Assembly (NCBI GenBank): GCA_019694675.1
Contig: JAIBBK010000001.1
Coordinates: 1-64,000, forward strand
DNA length: 64,000 nt
Reading direction: 5' to 3'
Source of the DNA: Ignavibacteria bacterium
Lineage (GTDB): Bacteria > Bacteroidota > Ignavibacteria > Tepidaquicellales > Tepidaquicellaceae
The translations under genes were made by a program, and so were the position numbers. Below, piece after piece: positions 46,110-54,452 of the stretch (positions are counted from its first letter, which is position 1; each line of letters opens with the position of its first letter). Below the pieces are notes generated by a model. The model was not told where the DNA came from. It made no database searches and saw only the letters and a list, made by a program, of their open reading frames with translations.

Positions 46110-48383
46110 ATGAAAAGGCACATACAGATCCTCCTTCTTTCAGTCATATTGTGTTCAGCTGCATTTGCTCAGGGCAATCATCCCAAAGGTGAGCACTTCT
46201 GCGCGATCAAAAAGCTCAATGGCTTCAATATGAACAGAATGTCCTATACGGACTCAGATTCACCAACCAGTCCCGTCCATAGCTTTGACGTGCTGGACTA
46301 TAAGATCTATGTTGACATCAGAAATTGTTTCATCAGTCCCTATCCGAAAAACTTCAATGGAAATGTGACAGTAAAATTCAGGGTTGACAGCACTCTCAGT
46401 TCGATAAAACTGAACGCTGTTAATACATCTATCGTGGTCAGTTCGGTCAGCATGGCGGGTGTCAGCTTCACTCATTCATCCAACATACTTACAATCACTC
46501 TTGACAGGACGTACAGCCCCGGTGAAGTGGCGGAAGTGAAGATCAACTACACGCACCAGAATGTGACCGACAATGCGTTCTATGCGGGCAGTGGTTTTGT
46601 ATTTACGGACTGTGAGCCGGAAGGCGCACGCAAGTGGTTTCCTTGCTGGGACAAGCCCAGCGACAAGGCAACTCTCGATCTTACGGCAAGAGTCAAGGGC
46701 AATGCGCGGCTTGGTTCAAACGGCAGACTCGCCGATTCGACCGTTAACGGCGATACTGCATATTACCACTGGATCAGCAGAGATCCGATTGCAACATACC
46801 TGATGGTGATCACGGCCAAGACGGGTTACAACATAAACATAATCAAGTGGCCGAGGCCTTCAAATCCCTCGGACAGTGTCCCGATAAGATTTTATTACAA
46901 TTCCGGCGAGAACATTACTTCTGCGAAGACCATGGTGTACAATATGACGACACATTTCTCAAACAGGTACGGAGAGTATCCTTTTGAAAAGAACGGGTTC
47001 GCAACTCTCGGAAGCCAGTTTGTGTGGGGTGGGATGGAAAACCAGACACTTACAAGCTTGTGCACCAACTGCTGGATCGAGTACATACTTGCTCATGAAT
47101 ACGGGCATCAGTGGTACGGAGATCTTATCTCTCCCGCCACATGGGCAGACATCTGGCTTAATGAAGCATTCGCCACATACTCTGAAGCTGTATGGTTTGA
47201 ATATACGGGAGGATACACCGCATATAAGAACGACATCAACGGAAACGCGACGTATTACCTTAACAACAACCCCGGATGGGCGATCTATAATCCGCAGTGG
47301 GCAATCGTTACGCCGTCCACCAGCGAGCTGTTCAATACAGCCATGACCTATTACAAGGGAGCATGCGTCCTTCACATGCTGAGATACACGCTCGGGGATT
47401 CCGTGTTCTTCAGTTTTATGAAGTCTTACGCAATGGACAGTCTCGGCGGATTCAGGCACAACTCCGCAGCGACTGACGACGTAACAGCAAAGCTCTCATC
47501 CGTTGTTGGTGAGGATATGACTTGGTTCATTGACCAATGGGTGAAACAGCCGAATCATCCCGTTTACCAGAACTATTACAGCATAAACTCTCTCGGCGGC
47601 GGTAACTGGAGGCTCAGATTCACAGCAAATCAGACACAGTCCAATTCACCGTTCCACAAAATGCCATTGACAGTCAGAGTTTCCTTCACTTCTGGAAGTG
47701 ATTCAACGATCAGAGTGATGAATGACGTGAATAACCAGTCATTCGCATTCATATTCACCCGTCAGCCGACTGCCCTTGTCTTTGATCCCGGAAATGACAT
47801 TGTGCTGAAGACTGCAACTACATCTCTTCTTCCTTCGTCAGTTCCTTCAACGATAAGATTCATTCCGCAGGGTATGTATGATAGTGGAAATAACTGGCTG
47901 AGAATGAAAGATACCGTTAGGATCTATTTGAGGAAATCGACATCGCCGTATTCAATGGTTGACTCTGCCACTGCAATACTGGATTCTGTCACGTTTGGCA
48001 GCACAGTTACTTTCCTGAATACAAACAGCGGTGTTTATTATGTTGAGGTCAGGCACAGAAACTCGATCGAAACCTGGAGCAGATCCGGAGGCGAGGGATA
48101 CACACTCGGTTCTCCGTTCTCTTATGACTTCACCACGGCTCAGACGCAGGCGTACGGAAGCAATATGGTCCTTGCAGGAACACGATACTGCATATACGGA
48201 GGCGATGTGAATCAGGACGGTACAGTAGACGCTACAGATGCAGGAGCTGTTGACAATGATGCTGCAAATTATGCTTCTGGATATCTGCCTACTGATGTTA
48301 ACGGAGACGGAGTTGCTGATGCAACCGATCTTGCACTCACAGATAACAATGCGGCTAACTTCATTTCCAGAATAACGCCGTAG
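46110..48383 (+). CDS. Secreted M1-family aminopeptidase with HRN/dockerin-like tail (tandem paralogue)
   Basis: A 757-aa exported metallopeptidase. The ATG at 46110 is taken because the signal peptide (KRHIQILLLSVILCSAAFA) starts there; the longer open frame runs into the previous gene. Catalytic features: GGMEN, then His329, His333 and Glu352 (HEYGHQW ... WLNEAFATYSEA). It aligns along its whole peptidase part with the gene at 43982, at protein and DNA level, but keeps the beta domain (about 585-690, HRNSIETWS) before the dockerin-like loops NQDGTVDATD and NGDGVADATD. The pair is a tandem duplication that has diverged in the tail and in the promoter; no CRP/FNR-like site was seen before this copy. 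Confidence 0.93.
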   Translation: MKRHIQILLLSVILCSAAFAQGNHPKGEHFCAIKKLNGFNMNRMSYTDSDSPTSPVHSFDVLDYKIYVDIRNCFISPYPKNFNGNVTVKFRVDSTLSSIKLNAVNTSIVVSSVSMAGVSFTHSSNILTITLDRTYSPGEVAEVKINYTHQNVTDNAFYAGSGFVFTDCEPEGARKWFPCWDKPSDKATLDLTARVKGNARLGSNGRLADSTVNGDTAYYHWISRDPIATYLMVITAKTGYNINIIKWPRPSNPSDSVPIRFYYNSGENITSAKTMVYNMTTHFSNRYGEYPFEKNGFATLGSQFVWGGMENQTLTSLCTNCWIEYILAHEYGHQWYGDLISPATWADIWLNEAFATYSEAVWFEYTGGYTAYKNDINGNATYYLNNNPGWAIYNPQWAIVTPSTSELFNTAMTYYKGACVLHMLRYTLGDSVFFSFMKSYAMDSLGGFRHNSAATDDVTAKLSSVVGEDMTWFIDQWVKQPNHPVYQNYYSINSLGGGNWRLRFTANQTQSNSPFHKMPLTVRVSFTSGSDSTIRVMNDVNNQSFAFIFTRQPTALVFDPGNDIVLKTATTSLLPSSVPSTIRFIPQGMYDSGNNWLRMKDTVRIYLRKSTSPYSMVDSATAILDSVTFGSTVTFLNTNSGVYYVEVRHRNSIETWSRSGGEGYTLGSPFSYDFTTAQTQAYGSNMVLAGTRYCIYGGDVNQDGTVDATDAGAVDNDAANYASGYLPTDVNGDGVADATDLALTDNNAANFISRITP

Positions 48384-48418
48384 CCAGGTACTGTGCTGTT
48401 TGCAACGAACTCAATTAT

Positions 48419-48451
48419 GCCCGTGCCACTTCTTCATTCGGTGGTGCGGGC
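48419..48451 (+). terminator. Terminator-like hairpin after the second aminopeptidase gene
   Basis: An 11-bp stem GCCCGTGCCAC / GTGGTGCGGGC with two G-T pairs and an 11-nt loop, followed by TTTGATTTGG. Confidence 0.7.
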
Positions 48452-48590
48452 TTTGATTTGGACCGTCCCCATTGCACAGAAATATGTTGCCTGAATTTCC
48501 CGAACGTCCACTGGATTTGAACGCTACATCTTGGCATAATCTGGCTCTCATTTATTTTGGGAAACTGATAAATTGCCCATAACCAATTCA

Positions 48591-50429
48591 ATGAATCGTA
48601 TGAAGATCCTCTTTCAGATTATAATTCTGATTGCAGTTGCAGAGACAGTTCACTCACAGCCTCTTCTCGAATGGCAAAACTTTTACGGATCGCCTTCGTC
48701 GGAATTTGTAAGCCTTGCAGGCATTGCCGCAGACCCTGACGGTAATGTCTTTGTGACAGGCACGGTCACATCCGCTACGCTTACCGATATGCTCACCCTC
48801 AAGTACAGTCCCGGAGGCGCATTGCTTTGGGCCAGGGCTATTGCTTATCCGATCGAGGACAGGGCTGTTGACATGTCGCTTGACAGCAAAGGCAATGTGC
48901 TTGTAACGGGACTCACGGAAAACAATACCGGGACCTATGACATACTGACAGTAAAATACAACACTCACGGTGATTCTGTATGGGTCAGGAGATACGACAG
49001 CCAGGGTACGTTCATAATGGATCAGCCGGTTGCAATGTTCGTCGACCGAAATGATAATGTTATCGTTGCCGGATATTCATTCGGAGGCGGACCCTCCTTC
49101 TCGCATGTGATCATCAAGTATGAACCTGACGGGGACTCTGCATGGGTCAGGAAGATCCAGCCCGGCGGCACGCCGCTTCCAGTAGATGTTACAGCCGACC
49201 TTAACGGAAATGTTTATGTATCCGGAAGGGGACTGCTTCTCACAAAGTACAGTACTTCAGGGACGCTTCAATGGAGCAGGTCTTACTCAGGATTCAATTC
49301 GGCCGAAACCAACCGCTCACTGCTTACGGACGAATCAGGAAATGTGTACTCGACTGCAACGGCATTCACATCCACATTCGATGACTACGCTTTGCTCAAG
49401 TTCAATTCGAACGGCGATACGCTGTGGACAAGGATTCGCAACGGACTGGGAAGCGGAACGCAGATTCACGATGATGTTTACTCGTTGCGGAGGGATGTCT
49501 TCGGAAATCTGATCATCGGCGGACAGTCACAGTCTTTGGCTGTGTTTCATTTTGCAACAATAAAATATTCTTCATCAGGCTCATTCATATGGGAACGGAA
49601 TCTAAGCTCTCCGCAGAGCGGTGCGGGAGTCAACGATGTGTACACTGATGCTCTCGGCAACATTTATTCAGCCGGGGGAAGCGGCGATATTCGTGCCGTC
49701 AAGTATAATTCAGCCGGCGACTCTCTCTTCAATGTTGTTTTCAACGGGCCGTCGAACCTCAATGACTACAGGCCGCTTATCACTGGTGACATTGCCGGTA
49801 ATGTTCTTGTTTGCGGACTGAGCCGTGAAGCCGGGTCTCCTCAGTATTTCCGGTCTGTCGTTATGAAGTATTCACAGTCGGTGATAAATCTAAAGGTCAT
49901 TCCTCAGGGATTTTACAACGGCATTACAGGAAAACTCAACTCCGCCGATTCTGTCAGAGTTTATCTGCGAACGAACATCCCTCCCTACGAAAAAGTTGAC
50001 TCTGCCATTGCAATTATTGACAGTGTTACATTCAGTGCGGCATGCAGGTTCAGCAGGGCAGTAAGCGGCGGCTATTACATTTCGGTAATTCACAGAAACT
50101 CCGTTGAGACATGGAGCAGTGCACCCGGCTTTTTCTTTGTGGCGGGTGTTCCGATCAACTACGACTTCACTGCTTCTGCAGGGCAGGCTTTCGGAAATAA
50201 CCAGGTGCAGGTCAGTTCAGCTCCCGTCGTGTATGCGGTATACAGCGGCGATGTGAACCGCGACGGAATTGTAGATGCAGTGGACGCATCGTCAGCAGAT
50301 AACGATGCTTTCAATTTTGTGACAGGCTATGCACAAACTGATGTTACCGGAGATCTCTTTGTTGATGCAAATGATGCCTCTGTAATTGACAATAACGCAT
50401 TCCTCTTTGTCGGAACGGTATTGCCGTGA
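48591..50429 (+). CDS. Secreted SBBP-type beta-propeller with HRN/dockerin-like tail
   Basis: A 612-aa exported protein. The ATG at 48591 is preferred to an upstream in-frame TTG; another ATG lies nine bases on. Signal peptide at about residues 1-23. Eight SBBP blades are visible: ADPDGNVFVTGTV, LDSKGNVLVTGLT, VDRNDNVIVAGYS, ADLNGNVYVSGRG, TDESGNVYSTATA, RDVFGNLIIGGQS, TDALGNIYSAGGS and GDIAGNVLVCGLS. About 440-545 is the beta domain with HRNSVETWS, and about 551-612 the loops NRDGIVDAVD and TGDLFVDAND. Last member of the plus-strand island; it converges on the housekeeping block with only 36 bp between stop codons. Confidence 0.88.
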   Translation: MNRMKILFQIIILIAVAETVHSQPLLEWQNFYGSPSSEFVSLAGIAADPDGNVFVTGTVTSATLTDMLTLKYSPGGALLWARAIAYPIEDRAVDMSLDSKGNVLVTGLTENNTGTYDILTVKYNTHGDSVWVRRYDSQGTFIMDQPVAMFVDRNDNVIVAGYSFGGGPSFSHVIIKYEPDGDSAWVRKIQPGGTPLPVDVTADLNGNVYVSGRGLLLTKYSTSGTLQWSRSYSGFNSAETNRSLLTDESGNVYSTATAFTSTFDDYALLKFNSNGDTLWTRIRNGLGSGTQIHDDVYSLRRDVFGNLIIGGQSQSLAVFHFATIKYSSSGSFIWERNLSSPQSGAGVNDVYTDALGNIYSAGGSGDIRAVKYNSAGDSLFNVVFNGPSNLNDYRPLITGDIAGNVLVCGLSREAGSPQYFRSVVMKYSQSVINLKVIPQGFYNGITGKLNSADSVRVYLRTNIPPYEKVDSAIAIIDSVTFSAACRFSRAVSGGYYISVIHRNSVETWSSAPGFFFVAGVPINYDFTASAGQAFGNNQVQVSSAPVVYAVYSGDVNRDGIVDAVDASSADNDAFNFVTGYAQTDVTGDLFVDANDASVIDNNAFLFVGTVLP

Positions 50430-50465
50430 CTTATGCTAAGTAATCAGAGACAGCTTCTGAACATA

Positions 50466-51908
50466 TCAGCCGCTCAGTTCGCCGGCCTTCTCCAGAAGCC
50501 AGTTCTTGTTAATTACTGTCGCTGCAATGATCTCCCGCTTCAAAGAATCCAATGCGAAGTCGGGCTCTTCCATCCCTTTGCCGGAGAACTTCATACCGCC
50601 GAGTCTCTTTGCAAAATGAATGAACTTTGTCAGAAGCTCTTTCGCGCTGTCCGAAAGTTCGCGGTTGCCCTTTAGGTTTGCGATCGAATCGAGAACGGAT
50701 CTGAACTGATCTTCATAGCCTGACTCGTAAAATATCATTGCTTCATATCTCTTTACGGTCATCTTATCCATCAAATTCAGAATCCTTATCTTTGAAAGGT
50801 GTTCGAGCGCCTTCTCCGGCTCTTTCTTCTTCATGTTCAATGTCACTAATGCATACTCATAGTATTGCTCCCTGAACTCCGGCCTCAGATGCTTCCTGTA
50901 TTCGGTAATGAATCTTTCAGCCCACTCATATTCTCCTTCGTTGCATGCACTGCTGACGGCAATTACGTATGTGTACTGATTCACAAACCCGTCCTTCTCT
51001 GCGAGTATCGCACCTGTATCTACCAGTAGTGAGATATTGTCAAAGACTTCTTTGTTGTACGAGGTCTTACCGCTCAGCAGCATTGTGTTGCTGTAGTTGA
51101 GCAATCCCGTAATAAACTTGTGCAGGTAGCCAAGGCTGAGTTCACTTCTGTATTCCAGAAGGAGTTTCTTGCAGTTCCTGTAGTGGCTCTCGTCCCCGGG
51201 CTCGAGCATTACAAAGAGTGATTCCTTCAGCAGTTCCAACAGCTTGCTGTTGATCTGCTTCTTCCTTTCCATAAGCCTGAGTAAATCATAAACATCCTCT
51301 TTGTCAATTTCCAGATTGTTGTATGATCCTGACATAAGGATGGAGCTGTATCGTTCGGCAGAGGACAGTAAGTAAAACAGTGTCAGATCATCAAGGTACT
51401 TTTGTGCAACCAGGACGTTTGTATGATTACCGCTGAATTTCTGTCCTGCGAGATACTCTCTGACAGCCGTCAGATCCATAGAATTCCTGAAAGACTCAAG
51501 GTCCCATTCTCCATCCAAAAGTGACTTCTCCATTACCCTGATCTGCTTATCTATGAGCTGAACAAGGTCCCTGTCAATGTATTCCCATGCAAGTCTCAAC
51601 TGAACGGGAAAGCCGGACCTTTCGAATGAACTCACCTGAAGATATTTTTCGACCAGTTTGCCGAGTTCATAGATCAGGTTCTTCATTACTCCGTAGTTGA
51701 AATCCTTTCCTTTATATAGGGATTTCCAGATCAGGTGCCTTTCAAGTTTGGGAGAATCAAAACCGGGCGCAAACTTACGGAGGTGTTTGTAGAAAGTTAA
51801 GAGAGTCTTCTTTTTGTTATAGTAAGGAGATGAGAGGAATTGCTCAAATCTTTCGAGTTCTTCTGAAGAAAAAGTCCTTAGCGTGAATACTACTGATGTG
51901 CCCAGCAT
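50466..51908 (-). CDS. Conserved Bacteroidota-type helical protein of unknown function
   Basis: A 480-aa cytosolic protein, almost all alpha-helical and rich in Leu, Lys and Glu, probably TPR-like. The N terminus (RTFSSEELERFEQFLSSPYY followed by NKKK) and the C terminus (INKNWLLEKAGEL) match the pattern of a hypothetical family seen across Bacteroidota and relatives, recalled rather than searched. There is no signal peptide, membrane segment or catalytic motif. It is encoded 47 bp downstream of the J-protein gene in the same direction and could be co-transcribed. A protein-interaction role is a guess from the helical repeats. Confidence 0.75.
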   Translation of the reverse strand: MLGTSVVFTLRTFSSEELERFEQFLSSPYYNKKKTLLTFYKHLRKFAPGFDSPKLERHLIWKSLYKGKDFNYGVMKNLIYELGKLVEKYLQVSSFERSGFPVQLRLAWEYIDRDLVQLIDKQIRVMEKSLLDGEWDLESFRNSMDLTAVREYLAGQKFSGNHTNVLVAQKYLDDLTLFYLLSSAERYSSILMSGSYNNLEIDKEDVYDLLRLMERKKQINSKLLELLKESLFVMLEPGDESHYRNCKKLLLEYRSELSLGYLHKFITGLLNYSNTMLLSGKTSYNKEVFDNISLLVDTGAILAEKDGFVNQYTYVIAVSSACNEGEYEWAERFITEYRKHLRPEFREQYYEYALVTLNMKKKEPEKALEHLSKIRILNLMDKMTVKRYEAMIFYESGYEDQFRSVLDSIANLKGNRELSDSAKELLTKFIHFAKRLGGMKFSGKGMEEPDFALDSLKREIIAATVINKNWLLEKAGELSG

Positions 51909-51955
51909 GAAATATCAGCCGGAGGCATTGACTGCGCGGCCATTACTTAGTGAAG

Positions 51956-52900
51956 TTACTTCCTTAATTTCTGCAGTTCCCGGAACAGTTCTGTCTCCTT
52001 TGATGAGAGCCCTGAAGGAATTTCCACTGAGATCTTCGCATACAGGTCTCCGAACTGACTCGACTTTCCGTAAACAGGCATTCCCATTCCCTGCAGGCGC
52101 ATCACTTTGCCGTTCTGCGATTCCCCCGGGATCGTTACATTGATAGTGCCCTTGAATGTCCTTAGCGGCGCTTTGCCGCCAAGTACCGCTGTGTAAAGAT
52201 TCACATTCAGGTTTGTGTAAAGATCATTGCCCTTCCTTTCAAATGCAGGATCACTCAGGACATTGATCTTCAACAGCAGATCACCCGCGGTTCCGCCTCT
52301 GTAGCCCTGCGAGCCCTTGCCGGAAAGCTTAAGCACCTGCCCGTCGGCTATCCCGGGTTTTATCTTCAGCTTTATTGACTGTCCGTCGAGGTCGAAAATT
52401 TTTTCAGCTCCGTGGTATGCATCGCTCAGCGTGATGCTCATCTCCGCGCTTAGGTCTTCGCCGCGAAGCTGCGCCGATCTTGTCCTTCCGCTCCTGCGGC
52501 CTCTCGTCTGCGTAGCGCCGAAACCCCCGCCTCCGAACAACGTCTCGAAAAAATCCGAAAAGCCCGTGCCTCCGAAATCTCCGGCATCACCGCCGTACGA
52601 GTAGTACTGCTGTCCGCCTCCGGGACGGGCATATTGTGACCAGTCAAATCCGCCTTCTTGCCCGCTCTGCTGGTAATACTGCCAGTTCTCGCCGAACTGG
52701 TCGTACTTCTTTCTCTTCTCGTCATCGCTAAGCACTTCATTGGCTTCATTGATCTCCTTGAACTTCTCCTCTGCCTCCTTGTTGCCTTTGGTCTTATCGG
52801 GATGGTATTTTACGGCAAGTTTTCTGTAAGCCTTCTTTATCTCATCCTTGGTTGCATTCTTGCTCACACCAAGTGTCTTGTAATAATCCTTGTATTCCAT
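51956..52900 (-). CDS. cbpA: J-domain co-chaperone, CbpA/DnaJ class II
   Basis: A 314-aa co-chaperone that stimulates DnaK ATPase. The J domain (residues 1-70) has the HPD triad at 33-35 (KYHPDKTK). A Gly/Tyr/Phe-rich linker (about 85-135, GGGGFGATQ) follows, and then two DnaJ C-terminal beta domains ([46 protein letters not shown]). The Cys-rich zinc finger of true DnaJ is absent, placing it in the CbpA class. Its ATG shares one base with the stop codon of the upstream small membrane protein gene, implying coupled translation. Confidence 0.92.
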   Translation of the reverse strand: MEYKDYYKTLGVSKNATKDEIKKAYRKLAVKYHPDKTKGNKEAEEKFKEINEANEVLSDDEKRKKYDQFGENWQYYQQSGQEGGFDWSQYARPGGGQQYYSYGGDAGDFGGTGFSDFFETLFGGGGFGATQTRGRRSGRTRSAQLRGEDLSAEMSITLSDAYHGAEKIFDLDGQSIKLKIKPGIADGQVLKLSGKGSQGYRGGTAGDLLLKINVLSDPAFERKGNDLYTNLNVNLYTAVLGGKAPLRTFKGTINVTIPGESQNGKVMRLQGMGMPVYGKSSQFGDLYAKISVEIPSGLSSKETELFRELQKLRK

Positions 52901-53154
52901 TAAAGATTTTTTCCCTTCCGGAAGATTAAGATAATCAGCAAAGAGGCAACGGCGACCGCAACGCCTGTGAACCCCAATAAATACAGGCCTGAGATCTTTC
53001 TGTCTGTAACTCCTTCTGCCTTAAGAATCTGCGATGCTTTGTATGCGGACAATATGCAGATCACGGATCCGATCCCCATAAGCCAGATACTGCCGAAAAC
53101 CTTGCTTCTTGTCAGCAGGCGCTCTGCTTCTGCCATTGCACTGTCTTTACTCAT
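52900..53154 (-). CDS. Small two-helix membrane protein upstream of the J-protein
   Basis: An 84-aa protein with a charged N terminus (about 20 residues), two membrane segments (about 22-42 and 57-78), a short polar loop, and a positively charged end (IFRKGKNL). Family not recognised. It overlaps the J-protein gene by one base (TAATG), so both are probably made from one transcript. A link to chaperone recruitment at the membrane is possible but unsupported beyond the gene order. Confidence 0.7.
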   Translation of the reverse strand: MSKDSAMAEAERLLTRSKVFGSIWLMGIGSVICILSAYKASQILKAEGVTDRKISGLYLLGFTGVAVAVASLLIILIFRKGKNL

Positions 53155-53280
53155 ATTCGCAATTTGCCAAAATAGATTTCTTCGTTTCTTTATTCAAGGT
53201 TTCAATTTTGAGGCATAATCACTAATTTCATGACCTTAATTCAGGACATCACGTAAACAACAAAACTCATTATTCATATC

Positions 53281-53463
53281 ATGGACTACACAATTGTTTG
53301 GGGTCAGAACCCCGAAGAGCTGATCAAGCGCGTGAGGGAGCTCATTGAAGCCGGCTGGGAAACGGAAGGCGGCGTAGCTGTCGGAACAGACGGAAGGTTC
53401 TATCAGGCCCTTATCAGATTTGATAATGATTTTGACGAGTACGAAACAGGCCAGGAGCTGTAA
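53281..53463 (+). CDS. DUF1737-type small protein
   Basis: A 60-aa cytosolic protein. The pattern YTIVWGQNPEELIKRVREL, then GW, GGVAVG and FYQALIRF fits the DUF1737 family of small alpha/beta proteins, of unknown function, often used as a domain in larger proteins. It starts with ATG 127 bp from the divergent small membrane protein gene. The C-terminal end is acidic (DNDFDEYETGQEL). Stands alone. Confidence 0.8.
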   Translation: MDYTIVWGQNPEELIKRVRELIEAGWETEGGVAVGTDGRFYQALIRFDNDFDEYETGQEL

Positions 53464-53502
53464 AGCTTAGTACGGGCGCACTGTCAGAACGGTGACTGAA
53501 TT

Positions 53503-54240
53503 TCACATCAGCAGTTGCTCCTTGAAGCTGAGGTAACCCGTTTTGGTAATGATTATGTGGTCCAGGACTTCTATGCCCATGATCCTGCCCGCCTCGGTCA
53601 GGCGTTTTGTTATCTTAAGGTCGTCGTCTGAAGGGTCGGTCTCGCCCGAAGGATGATTGTGCGAGATTATTATCTTTGCGGCATGCCTTTTTATTGCCGA
53701 TTCAAATGTCTCGCGTGGATGAACAAGGCTTGCTGTCAGAGTCCCCACAGAGATCTCATCAATTCCGATGAGATTGTTCCGCGTATCAAGTGATATCACA
53801 AAGAAGTGCTCCTTTGAGAATTGAGTGATCCTGGCTCTTACAAGTTCATGAAGTTTGTCCGGGGAAGTGATCGAATCATTGTTTCTTCTTTTCATCGCCT
53901 CTGATTCTTCGTGAACCTTTTCTTCAAGATTCATTCTTCTTGCTATCTCCACACATGCTTTCAGCTTAGCCGCCTTTGCGGTCCCAAGCCCCCTGATGCT
54001 TACAAGGTCTTCCATGGATGCATTCTGAATCCTGAACAGCGATCCGAACATTTTTAGAATCCTTTGGGAAACGCTGAAAACAGGATCTCCTTTTGTGCCT
54101 GATCCCAGAATGATTGAGAGAAGTTCCGGTGTGGAAAGCGATACCGCTCCTTTGCTGATGAGTCTTTCTCTTGGCCTCTCTGAAGCCGGCAGGTCGTGTA
54201 TTGCAACTGCGAAGCAATCATCGGTCTTGTTCATATTCAT
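53503..54240 (-). CDS. radC: RadC-family JAB-domain protein
   Basis: A 245-aa protein of full family length. The N-terminal helix-hairpin-helix region (about 20-100; RPRERLISKGA, LSTPELLSIILGSGTKG, SIRGLGTAKAAKLKA) is followed by the MPN/JAB domain with metal motif HNHPSGETDPSDDD and the end IVLDH-like strand (GIEVLDHIIITKTGYLSF). Despite its name a DNA-repair role is doubtful for the family; the zinc site is intact. It lies immediately downstream of tRNA-Pro, with 30 bp between, and might share its transcript. Confidence 0.93.
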   Translation of the reverse strand: MNMNKTDDCFAVAIHDLPASERPRERLISKGAVSLSTPELLSIILGSGTKGDPVFSVSQRILKMFGSLFRIQNASMEDLVSIRGLGTAKAAKLKACVEIARRMNLEEKVHEESEAMKRRNNDSITSPDKLHELVRARITQFSKEHFFVISLDTRNNLIGIDEISVGTLTASLVHPRETFESAIKRHAAKIIISHNHPSGETDPSDDDLKITKRLTEAGRIMGIEVLDHIIITKTGYLSFKEQLLM

Positions 54241-54269
54241 CTGTGCTGTTGTTTCCTGCGGAAAAAATG

Positions 54270-54343
54270 TCGGGATGGGCAGACTCGAACTGCCGGCCTC
54301 ACGCCCCCCAGACGTGCGATCTAACCAACTGATCTACATCCCG
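54270..54343 (-). tRNA. tRNA-Pro (anticodon GGG)
   Basis: Minus-strand cloverleaf: acceptor arms CGGGATG / CATCCCG, D stem GATC/GATC, anticodon stem CACGT/GCGTG with loop CTGGGGG (anticodon GGG), T arm GGCAG-TTCGAGT-CTGCC, discriminator A. CCA is not encoded. A good Bacteroidota-type promoter lies upstream. Confidence 0.95.
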
Positions 54344-54374
54344 TTTTCCATCGTTCTCCGCCATTAAGGCAGTG

Positions 54375-54405
54375 CAAAGTTAATCTTCTGATCTCCTTTA
54401 AGCAA
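54375..54405 (-). promoter_or_regulatory. Promoter of tRNA-Pro
   Basis: On the minus strand TTG (54405-54403), 20 nt, then TAACTTTG (54382-54375) fits the Bacteroidota consensus. The -7 box ends 31 bp before the mature tRNA. It is the best promoter match found in the window. Confidence 0.6.
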
Positions 54406-54452
54406 TTCAATCATAAAACGCTTTTACGGGAAATTGTTGACAACCCTAAAAC

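Noticed and set aside
818-50429. A cohesin or scaffoldin partner for the dockerin-like modules
   Set aside because: No protein in the window shows cohesin-type repeats; if a partner exists it lies elsewhere.
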